In this document: positions 1-12,346 of the stretch, piece by piece | How positions within the stretch are numbered: the first letter of the stretch is position 1 | How the letters are laid out: each line of letters starts with the position of its first letter | Assembly: GCA_021397835.1 (NCBI GenBank) | Contig: JAJFZO010000579.1 | Location: 3,363,001 to 3,427,000 of the forward strand | DNA: 64,000 nt | Reading direction: 5' to 3' | Source: Moringa oleifera | Taxonomy: Eukaryota > Streptophyta > Magnoliopsida > Brassicales > Moringaceae | Notes under the pieces: generated by a model | Told to the model about the DNA's origin: nothing | The model's input: only the letters and a program-made list of their open reading frames with translations | Database searches by the model: none | Translations under genes and position numbers: made by a program

Positions 1-2676
1 AACTATTTTGAGTTAGACAACAACCAAGAGAACTGCTATGAGACTATATAAAGAGGTTCACTGTAACCAGCTTAGAGGTGAATGCCTTAGATCAGTTGGT
101 AGTAGTCTCAGCAGCCAAGGAGGGAATCCTAAAAGGAACCTTCCATAATGAACTCAGTAGAGAAATGCTAAACAACTTAGAAGAATTGCTTTTGAAAGCG
201 AAAAGGTACATCAATGAAAAGGAGGAAAATAGAAGAAAGGTTAAGATCTAGCAACAGATACTACATATTGCAAAAGCTAAGGTAAGAGAGACGAAGAATG
301 CCCTTGTTTCTCCTAGGAAAGTCAAAGAAGGGAGAAAGGAGAAAAGGGACAAAGATTCTCAAGGGAGGAGCCCACAAGGAAATTGTAGGAATAATGATGA
401 CGAACAAAAGTACACCCCTTTTATAGCCTCAAGGGGGCATATCCTCATGCAAATAGAAAATGACCCCCAAGTGAGGTGGCCAAAGCGCATATAATCAAAC
501 TAAAAAAAAGAAGAAATCGTAATAAATAGTGCCACTTCCACCTAGACCATGGATATGATACAGAGTAGTGCTGACTGTTAAAAGAAGAGACAGAAACGTT
601 AATATGAAAAAGGGCAACTTTTGAGGTATGTCATAAACCCAAAAAGAGGAGCCCTCGGCCAATGTAAAAGAGGAGACAAAGGGACAGATAAAAGGAAGAA
701 CTCCCAGCTTGCCAGCAACAACACGTACATGTTGTCAATGATGAGGATATCAAAGATATTAACCTAATCGTTAGCGAATTAAGCATAAATATGGTAGTCA
801 GGCAACTAGCATAAAGAGAAAAAACTTTGTCGGGAAGAAAAGCCTAGCGAGAAAAAGAAAAGAATGCTATGAGGTTAAAAAAATGACCTCAAACAATGAA
901 TGTTGTAAGTTTTTCTGGAGGGAGTTATCACCTTGCATTAGGATCCATTATTGGTCCCCATAAGAAAGACTAACAAAAATGTAAAATGCATTTTGGTTGA
1001 TAATGAAAGTTCAACAGATATTCTATATTACCAAGCCTTCAAAAGGATGGGATTGATTAAGAAAGTTTGAGACCCTTCTACACTCCACTAACAACCTTTG
1101 GAGGCGGATGTGCCCGTAAAAGGAGTAATCACTCTACCAGTCACTGGTGGAACGACACTAACCTAAAAAACTATAATGATTAATTTTATGGTGGTAAAGA
1201 CACCATTCAAACATAATGCCATAATTGGACGACTGTATTTGAATGCCCTATTAGCTGTTACATCCTCATATGACTTGGCAATGAAATTTTGCACTTTGAG
1301 ATAGTTACAGTGAAGGGAGACCAGTAGAGTGCACATCAATGTTACTTGACTTTTTTAAAAGACAAGCCTCAAATGACGTGTCAGATTACTCTGGACCATC
1401 GAGATAAAAAGTTCTTAACTCAAGTTAAGACTATAAAGTAACTCGAAAAGGTTCTGATTAGAGAAAAATCTAACCAAATAACCAAGATCGACACAAAGCT
1501 CAAAAGGAAAAAACGAGATCACCTGGAAAATTTTTTAAAAGCTAATGTTGATGGTTTGGCATGGATAGCAATGGACATACCAGGGATTGACCCTAATGTA
1601 ACTGTCCATAACTTGAGTGCTAACCCTGCTGTTAAAACTATTTGACAAAAGAATAAAACTTTCTCTAGAGAAATTTGAAAAGATAAGAGCAAGATGCTAG
1701 AAAAAAACTTAAATTTCCAAAAAACACTTATCAATCGAGGGTCGTTTCATGTAACATACAGAAAATAATGATGATAATTTTGGGAATAATTAAAAAAAGG
1801 AGATGAGGCTCCCATTACAGATGAGCCTCGGAATGTTACGGACAACATCAAAGTATGCATTGCGAATCCCCCAAGAGGTCTGCATTATGGACTGCATTGG
1901 AGCCTATGGACTCTAACGAGTGTTAGCACTGTGGACTTTAATGCAGTTAGCATCCTCGAGGTCTGCACTTGCGGACAACGATAAAGTTTATACTTGCGAA
2001 CAAAATCTACTTGCTTGTGAACACGTTAGAGTCTACATCGTGCACTCCTGTGTTGTCCACATGTTGGGCAATTCATGCCCACCTCACGAGCTACACGGGT
2101 CTATTAGACAAATCATCTTGAAATTTGCTTTTTTAATATGCAATGATAGATAGACAAGTATGATCAAAAAGTCATGGCAGTGCACCCCTAAAGGTTGGAA
2201 TAACGCCAAAACTGATTCTTTTAGCCTTAAGAGTTGGGGACTTTTTGATAAAAACAAATTTGATTCGATCTTGAAAAACTCATGATTCACCCAATCCAGC
2301 TTAAGCACGTTCTTCTAAGAAGCCACGTTGAGCCATAAAGTTAAAGGATCAAGGTGAATGTCAAAAGGAATAGCAAAAAAACACACTATGAGTATAAGAA
2401 TGCTAGCAATAGAATCAATGTAGAGTTATCACTCCTGAAGGTCGACAGCCCAAAAAGATAGAAAAAGTGAAGAAACAACCTACAGGAAATTTGGCATTTC
2501 ACCTGTCAACATAAGGTCGAGTCATGTTCACGACCCGAAGAAAGGAATATCTTTTGAACAAGTATATTAGCACACCCACAAACATATTCTAGGAATGACC
2601 TAACGATATTTTTCACTAGTAAAAACCCTATTCCCATAGAGAACTGACTTAATTGTTAGATGGTATTCTGGTCACC
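1..2676 (+). mobile_element. Tat-lineage Ty3/Gypsy remnant, left part (internal region and start of 3' LTR)
   Basis: The first bases match 53275 onward almost base for base, and the match runs through position 2676. Translation in shifting frames gives the end of a Gypsy gag, then an aspartic protease segment, then the very start of a reverse transcriptase (a block with PGIDP near 1580). After that comes a non-coding stretch and the 3' LTR, which begins roughly at 2258. Stops and frameshifts are frequent, so nothing here is functional. The 3' LTR is cut at 2676 by the Athila insertion and resumes at 12216. The lineage call rests on gag and protease resemblance to Tat/Ogre-type elements. The element extends past the left window edge. 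Confidence 0.75.
940..1300 (+). pseudogene. Gypsy (Tat-type) aspartic protease remnant
   Basis: The translation contains a VDN(E/Q)SS motif followed by DILYYQAF near 995-1050, the place where Tat-lineage proteases carry their active Asp. Further on, a block reading NAIIGRLYLNAL (near 1219-1260) matches the conserved C-terminal GRP segment of the same domain. The equivalent region of the second copy is at about 54230-54600. Frameshifts separate the blocks, so this is a relic. Confidence 0.65.
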
Positions 2677-3885
2677 TGTTGGTTGTCGAGACCAACAAGT
2701 TAAATTCCTAAATTCTTGCTCAAAATATTAAACTTGTAGTATAGATGAGCAAGGTCGTTTCCACAAGGATTGGTTAGATTTATTTTTTTGCAAAATAAAA
2801 TAAAAGAAAAAGGGGTTTAAGAAGTAAAAAATAGATCAAATAAGAAAAACAGGAAAGGAAAAATTAATGTAATAAAGTATTCAGTCAAAGGTATAATTTC
2901 GGGTTTGATTTAGGAATTGATCATTGATGCAAAGATAAAAATCTCTTAATCTTCACTGAATTAGTTATGGTTGTTGGTACCACCTAACAACCTGTTTTTC
3001 CTTACTTCTTTGATAACCAGGATACGATCTCTAATTATTTCTCTTATCAATAAATAACCCTAGATACGATCTTAGGATTTAATTTATCAATAGCATTAAG
3101 AATTAGAAAAACTACCAATTCTAGCCAATAAACACATATGTAGGTTTATTTAAACTAGATTATTTATCTTCATAACATAAATTGAAAACCTCTTTTGTAA
3201 TCAACTATGTTATTTACTACTTATATTAGAACACTTAAACAATTACGGATTTAAAGTTCTAAATAGTAACCTATTATTTTGATGATTAAACAAAGGGCCC
3301 TTTTTGTTGCAATCAACCAAAATAATATTTTCAATAAGCATAGAAGATAAATAAACAATGAAGAAATAAAGAACAAATAAAATCAGTTAGATCTCACAAT
3401 TCTGAAGAATCAAACCCTTGATTATCCTTTGACTGGAAGAGATGTTTAGCAATCCATGAAAAGAAAAAGATTTACGAAAAGAAGAAAGTAAATAATAAAC
3501 TCTGGATGTTCCTTTGAAGGAACTACCTCCCCTTTATATAATAATCCTTAAACATGATAACCTTTTTTAACTAGGACTCTTAAAGATAAAGATAAAGATA
3601 AAATTCTACAATTGCTTTTTAAATAAAAGATAAAGTCTTCGTTCGGTGAAATTCCAATGTTATTGGGAGTCTCAGCGCCTTATCCAAAGACATCTTCTAG
3701 TTCATCCACATCTCTTAGGAATCCAACTTTATATCTTCAAATAATGAATTTGAGTCCATCTTAGTTGATTTCCTCAATCCACCCTATTAAATATAAAACA
3801 TAGTCAAAATATAAGATTTAATCATTTATAACCAATAAAATACGAGAAAATATAATAATATATATGATTATTATGCATTCTATCA
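2677..3885 (-). repeat. Athila 3' LTR
   Basis: This is the left copy of the 1209-bp LTR, downstream in the element's own orientation. It starts TGTTGGTT and ends TATCA, and differs from the right copy at only about 11 positions. It is preceded on the left by the target duplication TCACC. Confidence 0.93.
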
Positions 3886-3898
3886 AATTCCCCCACAC
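3886..3898 (-). other. Athila polypurine tract
   Basis: On the minus strand the bases just before the 3' LTR read TGTGGGGGAATT, a G-rich purine run in the position where plus-strand DNA priming occurs in LTR elements. Confidence 0.75.
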
Positions 3899-5580
3899 TT
3901 AGATAATGCTTGTCTTCAAGCATATAATAATTCAAGCTCATCATCTCATCTCATCATCCTTCATTCTTCTTCCTTTGCTTATCCAAAATAATATATTCTT
4001 TTCATGCATTAAAACATAAGATCACAAAAGAATTCTCATAAGGAGCATACATGATCAGTAATCGCCTTAACGATTTTATTGAACTTAAAACGCATAAGAT
4101 CTAACACCATCTCCTTAGATTCACTCATTCACTCGAAGTGTTTTGAGGGATTAAATAAGCTCTCTAGTCAATACATAGAAAACGTTTACCATAAGCTTGC
4201 TTGTATATCCTGTCTCTTTTACCAATGAATGAATTAAAATGCAAAAATCTAAGAGTTTTAAAATAGGTTGTAATGGAGCTTAGGTAAGGTATGATAAAAG
4301 GGTTTTGGGTTAATGGAATTGAAGGAATCATACAAAACTTTTTTTTTTCATACAAAACTTTATGACGTAACATCAAAAGATTGCTTCAATCACATTGCAC
4401 AAATCCAAGTAATGAGAATTTATACCATTTTTTTCTCAATCCTTTTCTCTCTTTTTTTTGTTGTTTTTTTTTCCAAATTTCTTTCTCTTCTCTTTTTTTT
4501 TTTTTTTTGTTTCTTGATCTTTCTCATATCTTTTTTTTTTCTAATTACTTGGACCATTGATTCTTAATATTTTGCAATCTTTTCTAAGATAAGTGAAAGT
4601 TTTATATGAGTAAGCTCATATAATCCTTCAATTCAGGGTTCAAAAAGAAAAATCAAAAGAATAGTTATTATGACTTGTATCAAGGTTAAATTCCAAAGAA
4701 AAGGCTAAGGCTCAAAGTTGGCTCTCTAGGGGTATATGAATATGGTAGGCTTTTCGAAAGAGGCTAAATATTTTAAAGAAGATGGTTTTCACCTAAATAC
4801 CCTTATGATTAAGTACATCTAATTCTTCAAAGGAATGATTTGACATGTATAACAAAGCAAGTTCTAGAAAAATTAACTACGTATGACACACACAAAGAAG
4901 AAAATTGAGCATAATGTAATAAATGCTCATTGGCCCAAAACTCACCAAAAAGGGTTATATGTGTTAGATCTCATACAATTTTCAATCCAATATATCATTA
5001 AAAGCAACTAATCATAGTACAGTAAATGAGAATTTAAAGTCATATTTGCACACATAAAACTTTTTTTTTTTTTTGGGAATAAGCATTGGAAAGATCTAGA
5101 ACTCAGAAAAGAGAGATCACAAACACAAATTAAGTACCTTTTAGAGCAAGATTTTTTTGGATTTTAAATATTTTAAAAACAATAGCATGTTAAAAACTCT
5201 CCCCCACACCTAGATCATACATTGTCCTCAATGTATTAAAAATAAATGCTCAAAAAAAAATAATAAAAAAAATAAGAGAAGTAGAAAACTCCCTGAATAT
5301 ATCGAGCATCATAGAGACTTCGTTTACCACTGGGGAGATGAGAAAGGTGGATCGAATTCCATCTTGTCATAGAGTGCTCTCTCATCGAATTTCATTCTTG
5401 ATAGCTGTTGTCAGATGCATTCAAGTTACTTCATTATATTGCCTTGGAAAGGTGCGATATGCCTTCAACCATCGACCTTATCTCTTATATATATATATAT
5501 ATGCATATTAAAAAAAATAAAAATAAATTATTAAAAAAAAATTAAAATTTTGGGTTGCCTCCCAAAAAATGCCTTTCTTT
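3899..5580 (-). other. Athila non-coding region between pol and 3' LTR
   Basis: About 1.7 kb separates the pol stop from the polypurine tract. Some Athila elements carry an env-like reading frame here, but I found no open frame of useful length on the minus strand. The stretch is rich in T and A runs (for example 4430-4550 and 5055-5080) and has a short TA repeat near 5488-5502. A plus-strand open frame at 4313-4567 is a product of poly-T and is not counted as a gene. Confidence 0.6.
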
Positions 5581-5600
5581 AACGTCTTTGGCTAGACGTT
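5581..5600 (-). other. Short stem-loop just downstream of Athila pol
   Basis: The 20 bases form a 7-bp perfect inverted repeat (AACGTCT / AGACGTT) around a 6-base loop, a few bases after the pol stop codon. It could fold in the genomic RNA. Its function is unknown. Confidence 0.5.
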
Positions 5601-5608
5601 GCCAATTC

Positions 5609-8484
5609 TTAATTATAAGTCAGATATTGTAAATCAATTTTATCAACATCATGTGCTTGAAAGCCTTGATGAAAAGGCTTTAAGCGGTGGCCATTGACCT
5701 TAAAAATCTTACCGGTATCTGGACTTTGAATTTCAACTGCACCATGAGAGAACACATTAGTAACAGTAAAAGGTCCTAACCATCTAGAATGCAACTTACC
5801 AGGAAACAATTTCAGCTTAGAATGATAAAGAATAACCTTTTGACCAACATAGAAAGTTTTTCTGGAAATCATGCGATCATGGTAGGCCTTTGTTTTTTCC
5901 TTATATATTTTTGAGCTCTCGTAAGCATCATTACGAATTTCTTCTAGTTCTTGTAACTGAAGTTTCCTCAATTCACCTGCTTCATCCATTCTTAGGTTGC
6001 ACTGTTTTATGGCCCAATATGCCCTGTGTTCTAGTTCTACTGGAAGATGACATGGTTTGCCAAATACCAAACGGTAAGGAGACATACCTATAGGGGTCTT
6101 ATAGGCTGTTCGATAAGCCCATAGTGCATCATCAAGTCGCATACTCCAATCCTTCTTATTTGGGTTGATAGTCTTCTCAAGTATAGACTTGATTTCTCTA
6201 TTAGATACTTCAGCTTGTCCATTTGTCTGCGGATGATAAGCAGTAGAGATTCGATGGGTAACATTATACTTCTTCATTAAAGCTTCCACCACTCTATTGC
6301 AAAAGTGAGTTCCACGATCACTTATTATAGCCCTTGGTGTCCCAAGCCTAACAAAAATATGAGATTTGACAAAATTTACAACCACTTTAGCATCATTAGT
6401 ACGGGTAGCTTTAGCTTCCACCCATTTTGACACATAATCCATAGCAAGCAGGATATAAATATTATTGCAAAAAGAAGGAAAAGGACCCATGAAGTCAATA
6501 CCCCATACATCAAATATTTCACAAACAAGAATAAAAGTAAGTGGCATTTGATCTCTATGTCCTAAATTTCCAGTCTTTTGACATTGTTCACAAGTCCTAC
6601 AAAATATGTATGAATCATGAAATATAGTAGGCCAAAATAATCCACACTCTAATATTTTACGAGCTGTTCTTTTGGGACCAAAGTGTCCTCCACATGCATA
6701 CGAATGACAAAACTTTAAAATAGAATCAATTTCGTGTTCCGCCACACACCTTCGAATAATTTGATCAGAATAATATTTCCATAAGTCAGGGTCATCCCAA
6801 ACATAACATTTAACATCTTTTTTAATTTTGTCTTTCTGAACCCTAGATAAATCACTTGGTAATATTCCAGTAACTAAGTAATTAGCAATATCAGCATACC
6901 AAGGCCTTATCTTATGAATAGAAAAAAGACACTCATCTGGAAAGTCGTCTTTTAATGGTGATGACTCTTCACTCGTAGTTAACCTGCTAAGATGATCTGC
7001 AACCAAATTTTCTGCACCCTTTTTATCACGTATCTCCAAATCAAACTCTTGTAGCAAAAGTATCCATCGAATAAGTCTAGGTTTTGCCTTCTTCTTCGAT
7101 AGTAAGTACTTGAGAGCTGCATGATCAGAATAAACAATCACTTTAGTACCAAGTAGATATGAGCGAAATTTTTCTAAAGCAAACACAATGGATGAAAGTT
7201 CTTTTTCTGTTGTGGAATAATTGCTTTGTGCACTATCAAGTATTCTTGAAGCATAATAAATGACATGAGGAGTTCTTCCAATTCTCTGTCCAAGAACAGC
7301 ACCAATTGCATGATTGCTCGCATCACACATGATCTCAAATGGAAGATTCCAATTTGGTGATTGGATAATTGGTGCGGTTGTTAACATATCCTTCAACTTG
7401 TCAAATGCATCTTTGCATGCCTCATCCAATTCGAACACCATATCTTTTTGTAGTAACCTGCATAAGGGTTTAGTGATCTTGGAAAAATCCTTGATAAAAT
7501 GTCGATAGAATCCTGCATGTCCAAGAAAAGAGCGAACTTCCCGCACACTTGTGGGGTAAGATAAAGATTTTATAATTTCTACCTTAGCTTTATCAACTTC
7601 AATTCCCTTAGAGGATACAACATGTCCTAGAATAATACCTTGATTAACCATAAAGTGACACTTTTCATAATTTAAAACAATGTTCTTTTCTATGCATCTT
7701 TTAAGCACTTTGGTAAGGTTAGTTAAACATGCATCAAAAGAATCACCATAAACTGTAAAGTCATCCATAAACACCTCTATGATGTTCTCTATATAATCAG
7801 AAAATATACTAACCATACACCTCTGAAATGTAGCAGGAGCATTACAAAGTCCAAATGGCATGCGCCGATATGCAAAAGTACCAAATGGGCATGTGAATGT
7901 TGTTTTCTCTTGATCTTCAGGTGCAACAGGGATTTGATGAAAACCTGAATAACCATCAAGATAACAATAATGGGTATGACCTGCTAATCTTTCTAGCATT
8001 TGATCAATAAATGGAAGAGGAAAATGATCTTTTCTAGTTGATGCATTTAACTTCCTATAATCTATACATACCCTCCATCCATTTTGAATACGAGTGGGTA
8101 TTAACTCACCATCAGGATTTTCTATTGTTGTTATACCGGTTTTCTTTGGAACAACTTGAATTGGGCTTACCCATTCACTATCTGAAATTGGATAGATCAT
8201 ACCTGCATCAAGAAGCTTCAAGATTTCTTTCTTTACCACTTCCATCATAGGCGGATTCAATCTACGTTGGGGTTGCCTGGAGGGTTTACAATCTTCCTCT
8301 AATAGTATCCTATGCATGCATGTGGATGGATTTAATCCCTTAATATCGGCTATGGTCCAACCAATGGCCTTTTTATACTCTTTAAGTACTCGAGTCAATT
8401 TTTCTTCCTCTAAGATAGAAAGTTTATTAGAGATTATGATTGGAAGAGTCTCTTTTTCTCCTAAAAAGACATACTTTAAATGAT
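5609..8484 (-). CDS. Athila pol: reverse transcriptase, RNase H, integrase
   Basis: The polyprotein copies the element's RNA into DNA and inserts it into the genome. The open frame is uninterrupted for more than 900 codons. The reverse transcriptase has its catalytic FMDDF box at 7757-7771, and a [20 protein letters not shown] block marks RNase H. The integrase follows with an HHCC zinc-binding segment, the first Asp in GIDFMGP, the second in SDRGTHF and the Glu in [10 protein letters not shown]. No chromodomain is visible, as expected for Athila. The frame has no ATG at its beginning. Clear pol residues start just after a single-base frameshift that separates it from the gag-protease frame near 8485, so it was formerly one gag-pol reading frame. 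It is intact as a domain but probably not translated as a polyprotein now. Confidence 0.88.
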
Positions 8485-10107
8485 CTGGTCGGGTTTTAGC
8501 TCTAATTTTTGTGCCTGTATAATAAAAGGAAGAAGTTTTGTGTGAGAAAGAGGCAAATCAATATAAGAAATGTCATACCTCATAGGTTGTAGTGATTCCA
8601 ATTCATGAATTGTATCCTGCAAGTCTGAATCCAATGTAAACTTTTGCAAGATTTTTTGTGATCTTTCAAAACTTAAACTCTTATTAAGTACAACTTTTAA
8701 CTTATCTTCATCACTTAAATCAAAAATTTTCTGTGCTAAAGGTTCAATAACATCCATAGCAAAAACAGAAGATAAATCACTAGGATATCTCATGGCATCA
8801 TAAATATTAAATTTAATAATTTCACCATCAAATTCCATTGTAAGTGTACCATCATGCACATCAATTTTTGTCTTGGATGTTTTTAGGAATGGTCTTCCTA
8901 ACAAAATTAATGAGTTAGATGAATCATCTTCCTCCATATTAAGCACATAAAAATCAGCAGGAAAAATCAATCCACTAACTTGTACCAAAACATCCTCCAA
9001 AACTCCCTCAGGATATACATTAGATCTATCAGCAAGTTGAATAATCACACCAGTTTCTTTTAATGGTCCAGCGTTCAAAGATGAGTAAATGGATAATGGC
9101 ATGACATTTATTGAAGCACCTAGATCTATCATCGCTTTCTCAATCTTAACATTACCAACTTTGCAAGGAATAGTAAACATACCTGGGTCCTTACATTTAG
9201 GAGGTAATTTTTTCTGAAGAACAGCTGAAACATTTTCCCCAATACTTACAAATTCATTACCTTTTAATTTTCTCTTATTGGTGCATAACTCTTTCAAAAA
9301 TTTGGCATATCGAGGTACTTGTTTAATTGCATCAAGTAAAGGAATATTTACCTCGACCTTGCGAAAGGTATCAAAAATCTCCTTTTCTTCCTCCTCATTC
9401 TTCTTAGGTTTAGATAATCTAGAAGGAAAGGGAGGAATTAACATGGAAGTCTTTGATTGCTCTCTGTTGGATCCCTTAGGCTGGTCAAGCTCTGGTTGAG
9501 GAACTACTTCTTTTTCAGTCTCTTCTCTTGATATGCATCCTTTGGTAATCTTGCCAGGTTCTTTTAACTCAGTTCCACTTCTCAAGATAATTGCACTAGC
9601 ATTCTGTTTTGGGTTGACAATAGTTTGTGAAGGCAATTTTCCTTGAGATTCCAATCTGTCCATTGAAGATGCTAGTTGACCTACTTGATCCTCTAAATTT
9701 CTAATACTTGTTCTTGTCTCCTGCTGAAATTGTTGTGTGTTAGATGCAAGTGATTTAACAATATCTTCAAGAGACATACCTGAATTTGGATGAGGTTGTG
9801 GTGGTGGAGCTGGTTGTCTAGATTGAAATTGAGGTCTTGCTCCATAACTAAGATTGGGATGATCCCTCCATCCTAGGTTATATGTATTTGAATAAGGGTC
9901 ATACTTCCTTTGTGGTGGACCTGAGAATCCTCCAACTACATTAGCATCCTTATAAGGATCATCTTGAAGTGTAGGACACATGTCTGTTGGATGACCAGTA
10001 GCAGCACAAATCCCACAAGCTTTAACTTGTTGCACGTTTCCTACAGCCAATTGTTGAACAAGAGAAGTTAGATTGGCTATTTGATTTTCAAGAGAAGATA
10101 TATTTAC
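8476..10107 (-). pseudogene. Athila gag C-terminus and aspartic protease
   Basis: This frame continues gag after an in-frame TAG at 10108-10110. It has a CCHC zinc knuckle (CGICAATGHPTDMC) that binds nucleic acid, a Pro/Gln-rich stretch, a predicted coiled region, and a retroviral-type protease whose active Asp lies in MIDLGASINVMPLSIY. It ends at a TAA (8476-8478) caused by a one-base loss just upstream. Removing the shift would rejoin the pol frame. Downstream ATG codons allow some translation, but the normal product needs the full frame. Confidence 0.82.
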
Positions 10108-10959
10108 CTAATTAATCCTTTTTAAAGATGTATCTTGTCTAAATCCAAACTGTTGTGAGTTAGCAGCCATGGTGGAAATCAAATCTCTAGCTTCACGAGG
10201 AGTTTTATTTACTATAGCACCTCCACTAGCTGCATCCATCATCCTTCTTTCCATGGGTAGTAATCCTTCATAAAAATACTGAATGAGAAGTTGTTCAGAA
10301 ATTCCATGTTGAGGACAACTTGCACACAGTTGTTTAAATCTTTCCCAATACTCATGAAGGGTTTCAATATCTCTCTGCTTTATCCCACATATTTCCCTTC
10401 TAATACTAGCAGCTCGTGAAGTAGGGAAAAATTTATCAAGAAATAACGTTACCATCTGTATCCATGTGGTCACAGAACCAGAAGGTAAATAAAACAACCA
10501 ATCTTTTGCTTTTTCAGTCAGTGAGAATGGAAAAGCACGTAATTTGATCTCATCTTCAGTTACTCCTTGTGGTTTTAGGCTTGAGCACACCACATGGAAT
10601 TCCTTTAGATGCTTGTGAGGATCTTCATTCTCAAAGCCGTGAAACTTCGGGAGCAAATGGATCAAACCAGACTTTAACTCAAAATCTGCTTGTAAAATTG
10701 GATATTGAATGCAGAGTGGCTGCTGATTTACTTCTGGTGCAGCCAATTGCCTCAAAGTTCTCTCTTCATTAGCCATGTCTTGTTCTATTTTAGAATCACT
10801 AGATGAATCAACTAGATTAAATGCTAAATTCGATTCAGAAGATGAAGGTGAAGAATCTTGTTGACTTCGTAATTTAGCTTCCTTCCTGAATCTTTTTGCT
10901 GTCTTTTCAATTTCAGGATCGTATGGAACTAGATCACCTGCACCAGAAGAACGGAGCAT
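10108..10959 (-). pseudogene. Athila gag N-terminal and capsid-like region
   Basis: The structural protein of the element's virus-like particle. The start ATG at 10957-10959 is the first after the primer site, and the protein opens MLRSSGAGDLVPYDPEIEK, characteristic of Athila gag. The retrotransposon gag core follows (LLPKFHGFENEDPHKHLKEF, then AKDWLFYLPSGSVTTW and FFPTSRAASIRREI). A TAG at 10108-10110 ends it prematurely; without it the frame would run into the zinc-knuckle section. The open frame formally extends upstream into the LTR, but that part is not gag. Confidence 0.85.
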
Positions 10960-10983
10960 TAAAATAAATCTAATTAAAACCAA

Positions 10984-11001
10984 TCCCCGGCAACGGCGCC
11001 A
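10984..11001 (-). other. Athila primer binding site, tRNA-Asp
   Basis: The plus-strand text TCCCCGGCAACGGCGCCA is the 3' end of plant tRNA-Asp(GTC). The minus strand is therefore an 18-base perfect primer site, five bases inside the 5' LTR end. Use of tRNA-Asp is typical of Athila. Confidence 0.88.
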
Positions 11002-11006
11002 AAAAT

Positions 11007-12215
11007 TGTTGGTTGTCGAGACCAACAAGTTAAATTCCTAAATTTTTGCTCAAAATATTAAACTTGTAGTATAGATGAGCAAAGTCGTTTCCACAAGGAT
11101 TGGTTAGATTTATTTTTTTGCAAAATAAAATAAAAGAAAAAGGGGTTTGAGAAGTAAAAAATAGATCAAATAAGAAAAACAGGAAAGGAAAAATTAATGT
11201 AATAAAGTATCCAGTCAAAGGTATAATTTCGGGTTTGATATAGGAATTGATCATTGATGCAAAGATAAAAATCTCTTAATCTTCACTGAATTAGTTATGG
11301 TTGTTGGTACCACCTAACAACCTGTTTTTCTTTACTTCTTTGATAACCAGGATACGATCTCTAATTATTTCTCTTATCAATAAATAACCCTAGATACGAT
11401 CTTAGGATTTAATTTATCAATAGCATTAAGAATTAGAAAAACTACCAATTCTAGCCAATAAACACATATGTAGGTTTATTTAAACTAGATTATTTATCTT
11501 CATAACATAAATTGAAAACCTCTTTTGTAATCAACTATGTTATTTACTACTTATATTAGAACACTTAAACAATTACGGATTTAAAGTTCTAAATAGTAAC
11601 CTATTATTTTGATGATTAAACAAAGGGCCCTTTTTGTTGCAATCAACCAAAATAATATTTTCAATAAGCATAGAAGATAAATAAACAATGAAGAAATAAA
11701 GAACAAATAAAATCAGTTAGATCTCACAATTCTGAAGAATCAAACCCTTGATTATCCTTTGACTGGAAGAGATGTTTAGCAATCCATGAAAAGAAAAAGA
11801 TCTACGAAAAGAAGAAAGTAAATAATAAACTCTGGATGTTCCTTTGAAGGAACTACCTCCCATTTATATAATAATCCTTAAACATGATAACCTTTTTTAA
11901 CTAGGACTCTTAAAGATAAAGATAAAGATAAAATTCTACAATTGCTTTTTAAATAAAAGATAAAGTCTTCGTTCGGTGAAATTCCAATGTTATTGGGAGT
12001 CTCAGCGCCTTATCCAAAGACATCTTCTAGTTCATCCACATCTCTTAGGAATCCAACTTTATATCTTCAAATAATGAATTTGAGTCCATCTTAGTTGATT
12101 TCCTCAATCCACCCTATTAAATATAAAACATAATCAAAATCCAAGATTTAATCATTTATAACCAATAAAATACGAGAAAATATAATAATATATATGATTA
12201 TTATGCATTCTATCA
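11007..12215 (-). repeat. Athila 5' LTR
   Basis: Right copy of the 1209-bp LTR, upstream in element orientation and so the one that would drive transcription. It has the same TG and CA ends as the left copy and is followed by the target duplication TCACC at 12216-12220. Confidence 0.93.
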
Positions 12216-12346
12216 TCACCTAATGACACCCTTTTGATTGCATTTTTATTTTGCATATTCCACACCAAAATGCCTATATTTCAAATCCATTCAGGGATTT
12301 CACCTTCACGTGTTAACATCAGCGTACTGGACATTTTGTTGTAACA
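12216..12346 (+). repeat. Remainder of the Tat-type 3' LTR, right of Athila
   Basis: This continues the LTR cut at 2676. Positions 12216-12346 match 55977-56107 in the second Tat copy, and both end in GTAACA before the same host flank. Confidence 0.8.

Larger units (their letters stand above)
2677..12215 (-). mobile_element. Athila-lineage Ty3/Gypsy LTR retrotransposon, nearly complete
   Basis: Two 1209-bp direct LTRs (2677-3885 and 11007-12215) begin TG and end CA, and a 5-bp target duplication TCACC lies at 2672-2676 and 12216-12220. Read on the minus strand the order is 5' LTR, tRNA-Asp primer site, gag, protease, reverse transcriptase, RNase H, integrase, a 1.7-kb non-coding region, polypurine tract and 3' LTR. 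I counted about 11 mismatches between the LTRs, so roughly 99 percent identity and a young insertion. Coding damage is small: one in-frame stop in gag and one single-base frameshift before pol. The element sits inside the 3' LTR of a Tat-type element. The paralogous Tat copy at 51691-56107 lacks it. Confidence 0.93.

Noticed and set aside
1920..2153. 77-codon open frame, also present at 55227-55460
   Set aside because: Both lie in the non-coding part next to the Tat-type 3' LTR, begin within a repetitive CTGCA-TGTGGAC stretch and resemble no known domain. Their similarity is explained by the segmental duplication.
4313..4567. 84-codon plus-strand open frame rich in Phe and Leu
   Set aside because: It is a translation of poly-T and CT-rich sequence inside the Athila non-coding region.
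3899..5580. Possible env-like gene of Athila
   Set aside because: No open frame of useful length on the element's strand and no membrane-protein pattern.
5890..6093. Plus-strand open frames inside Athila pol and gag (also near 7314, 8038, 9278 and 10569)
   Set aside because: They are antisense to a clear polyprotein and lack any domain.
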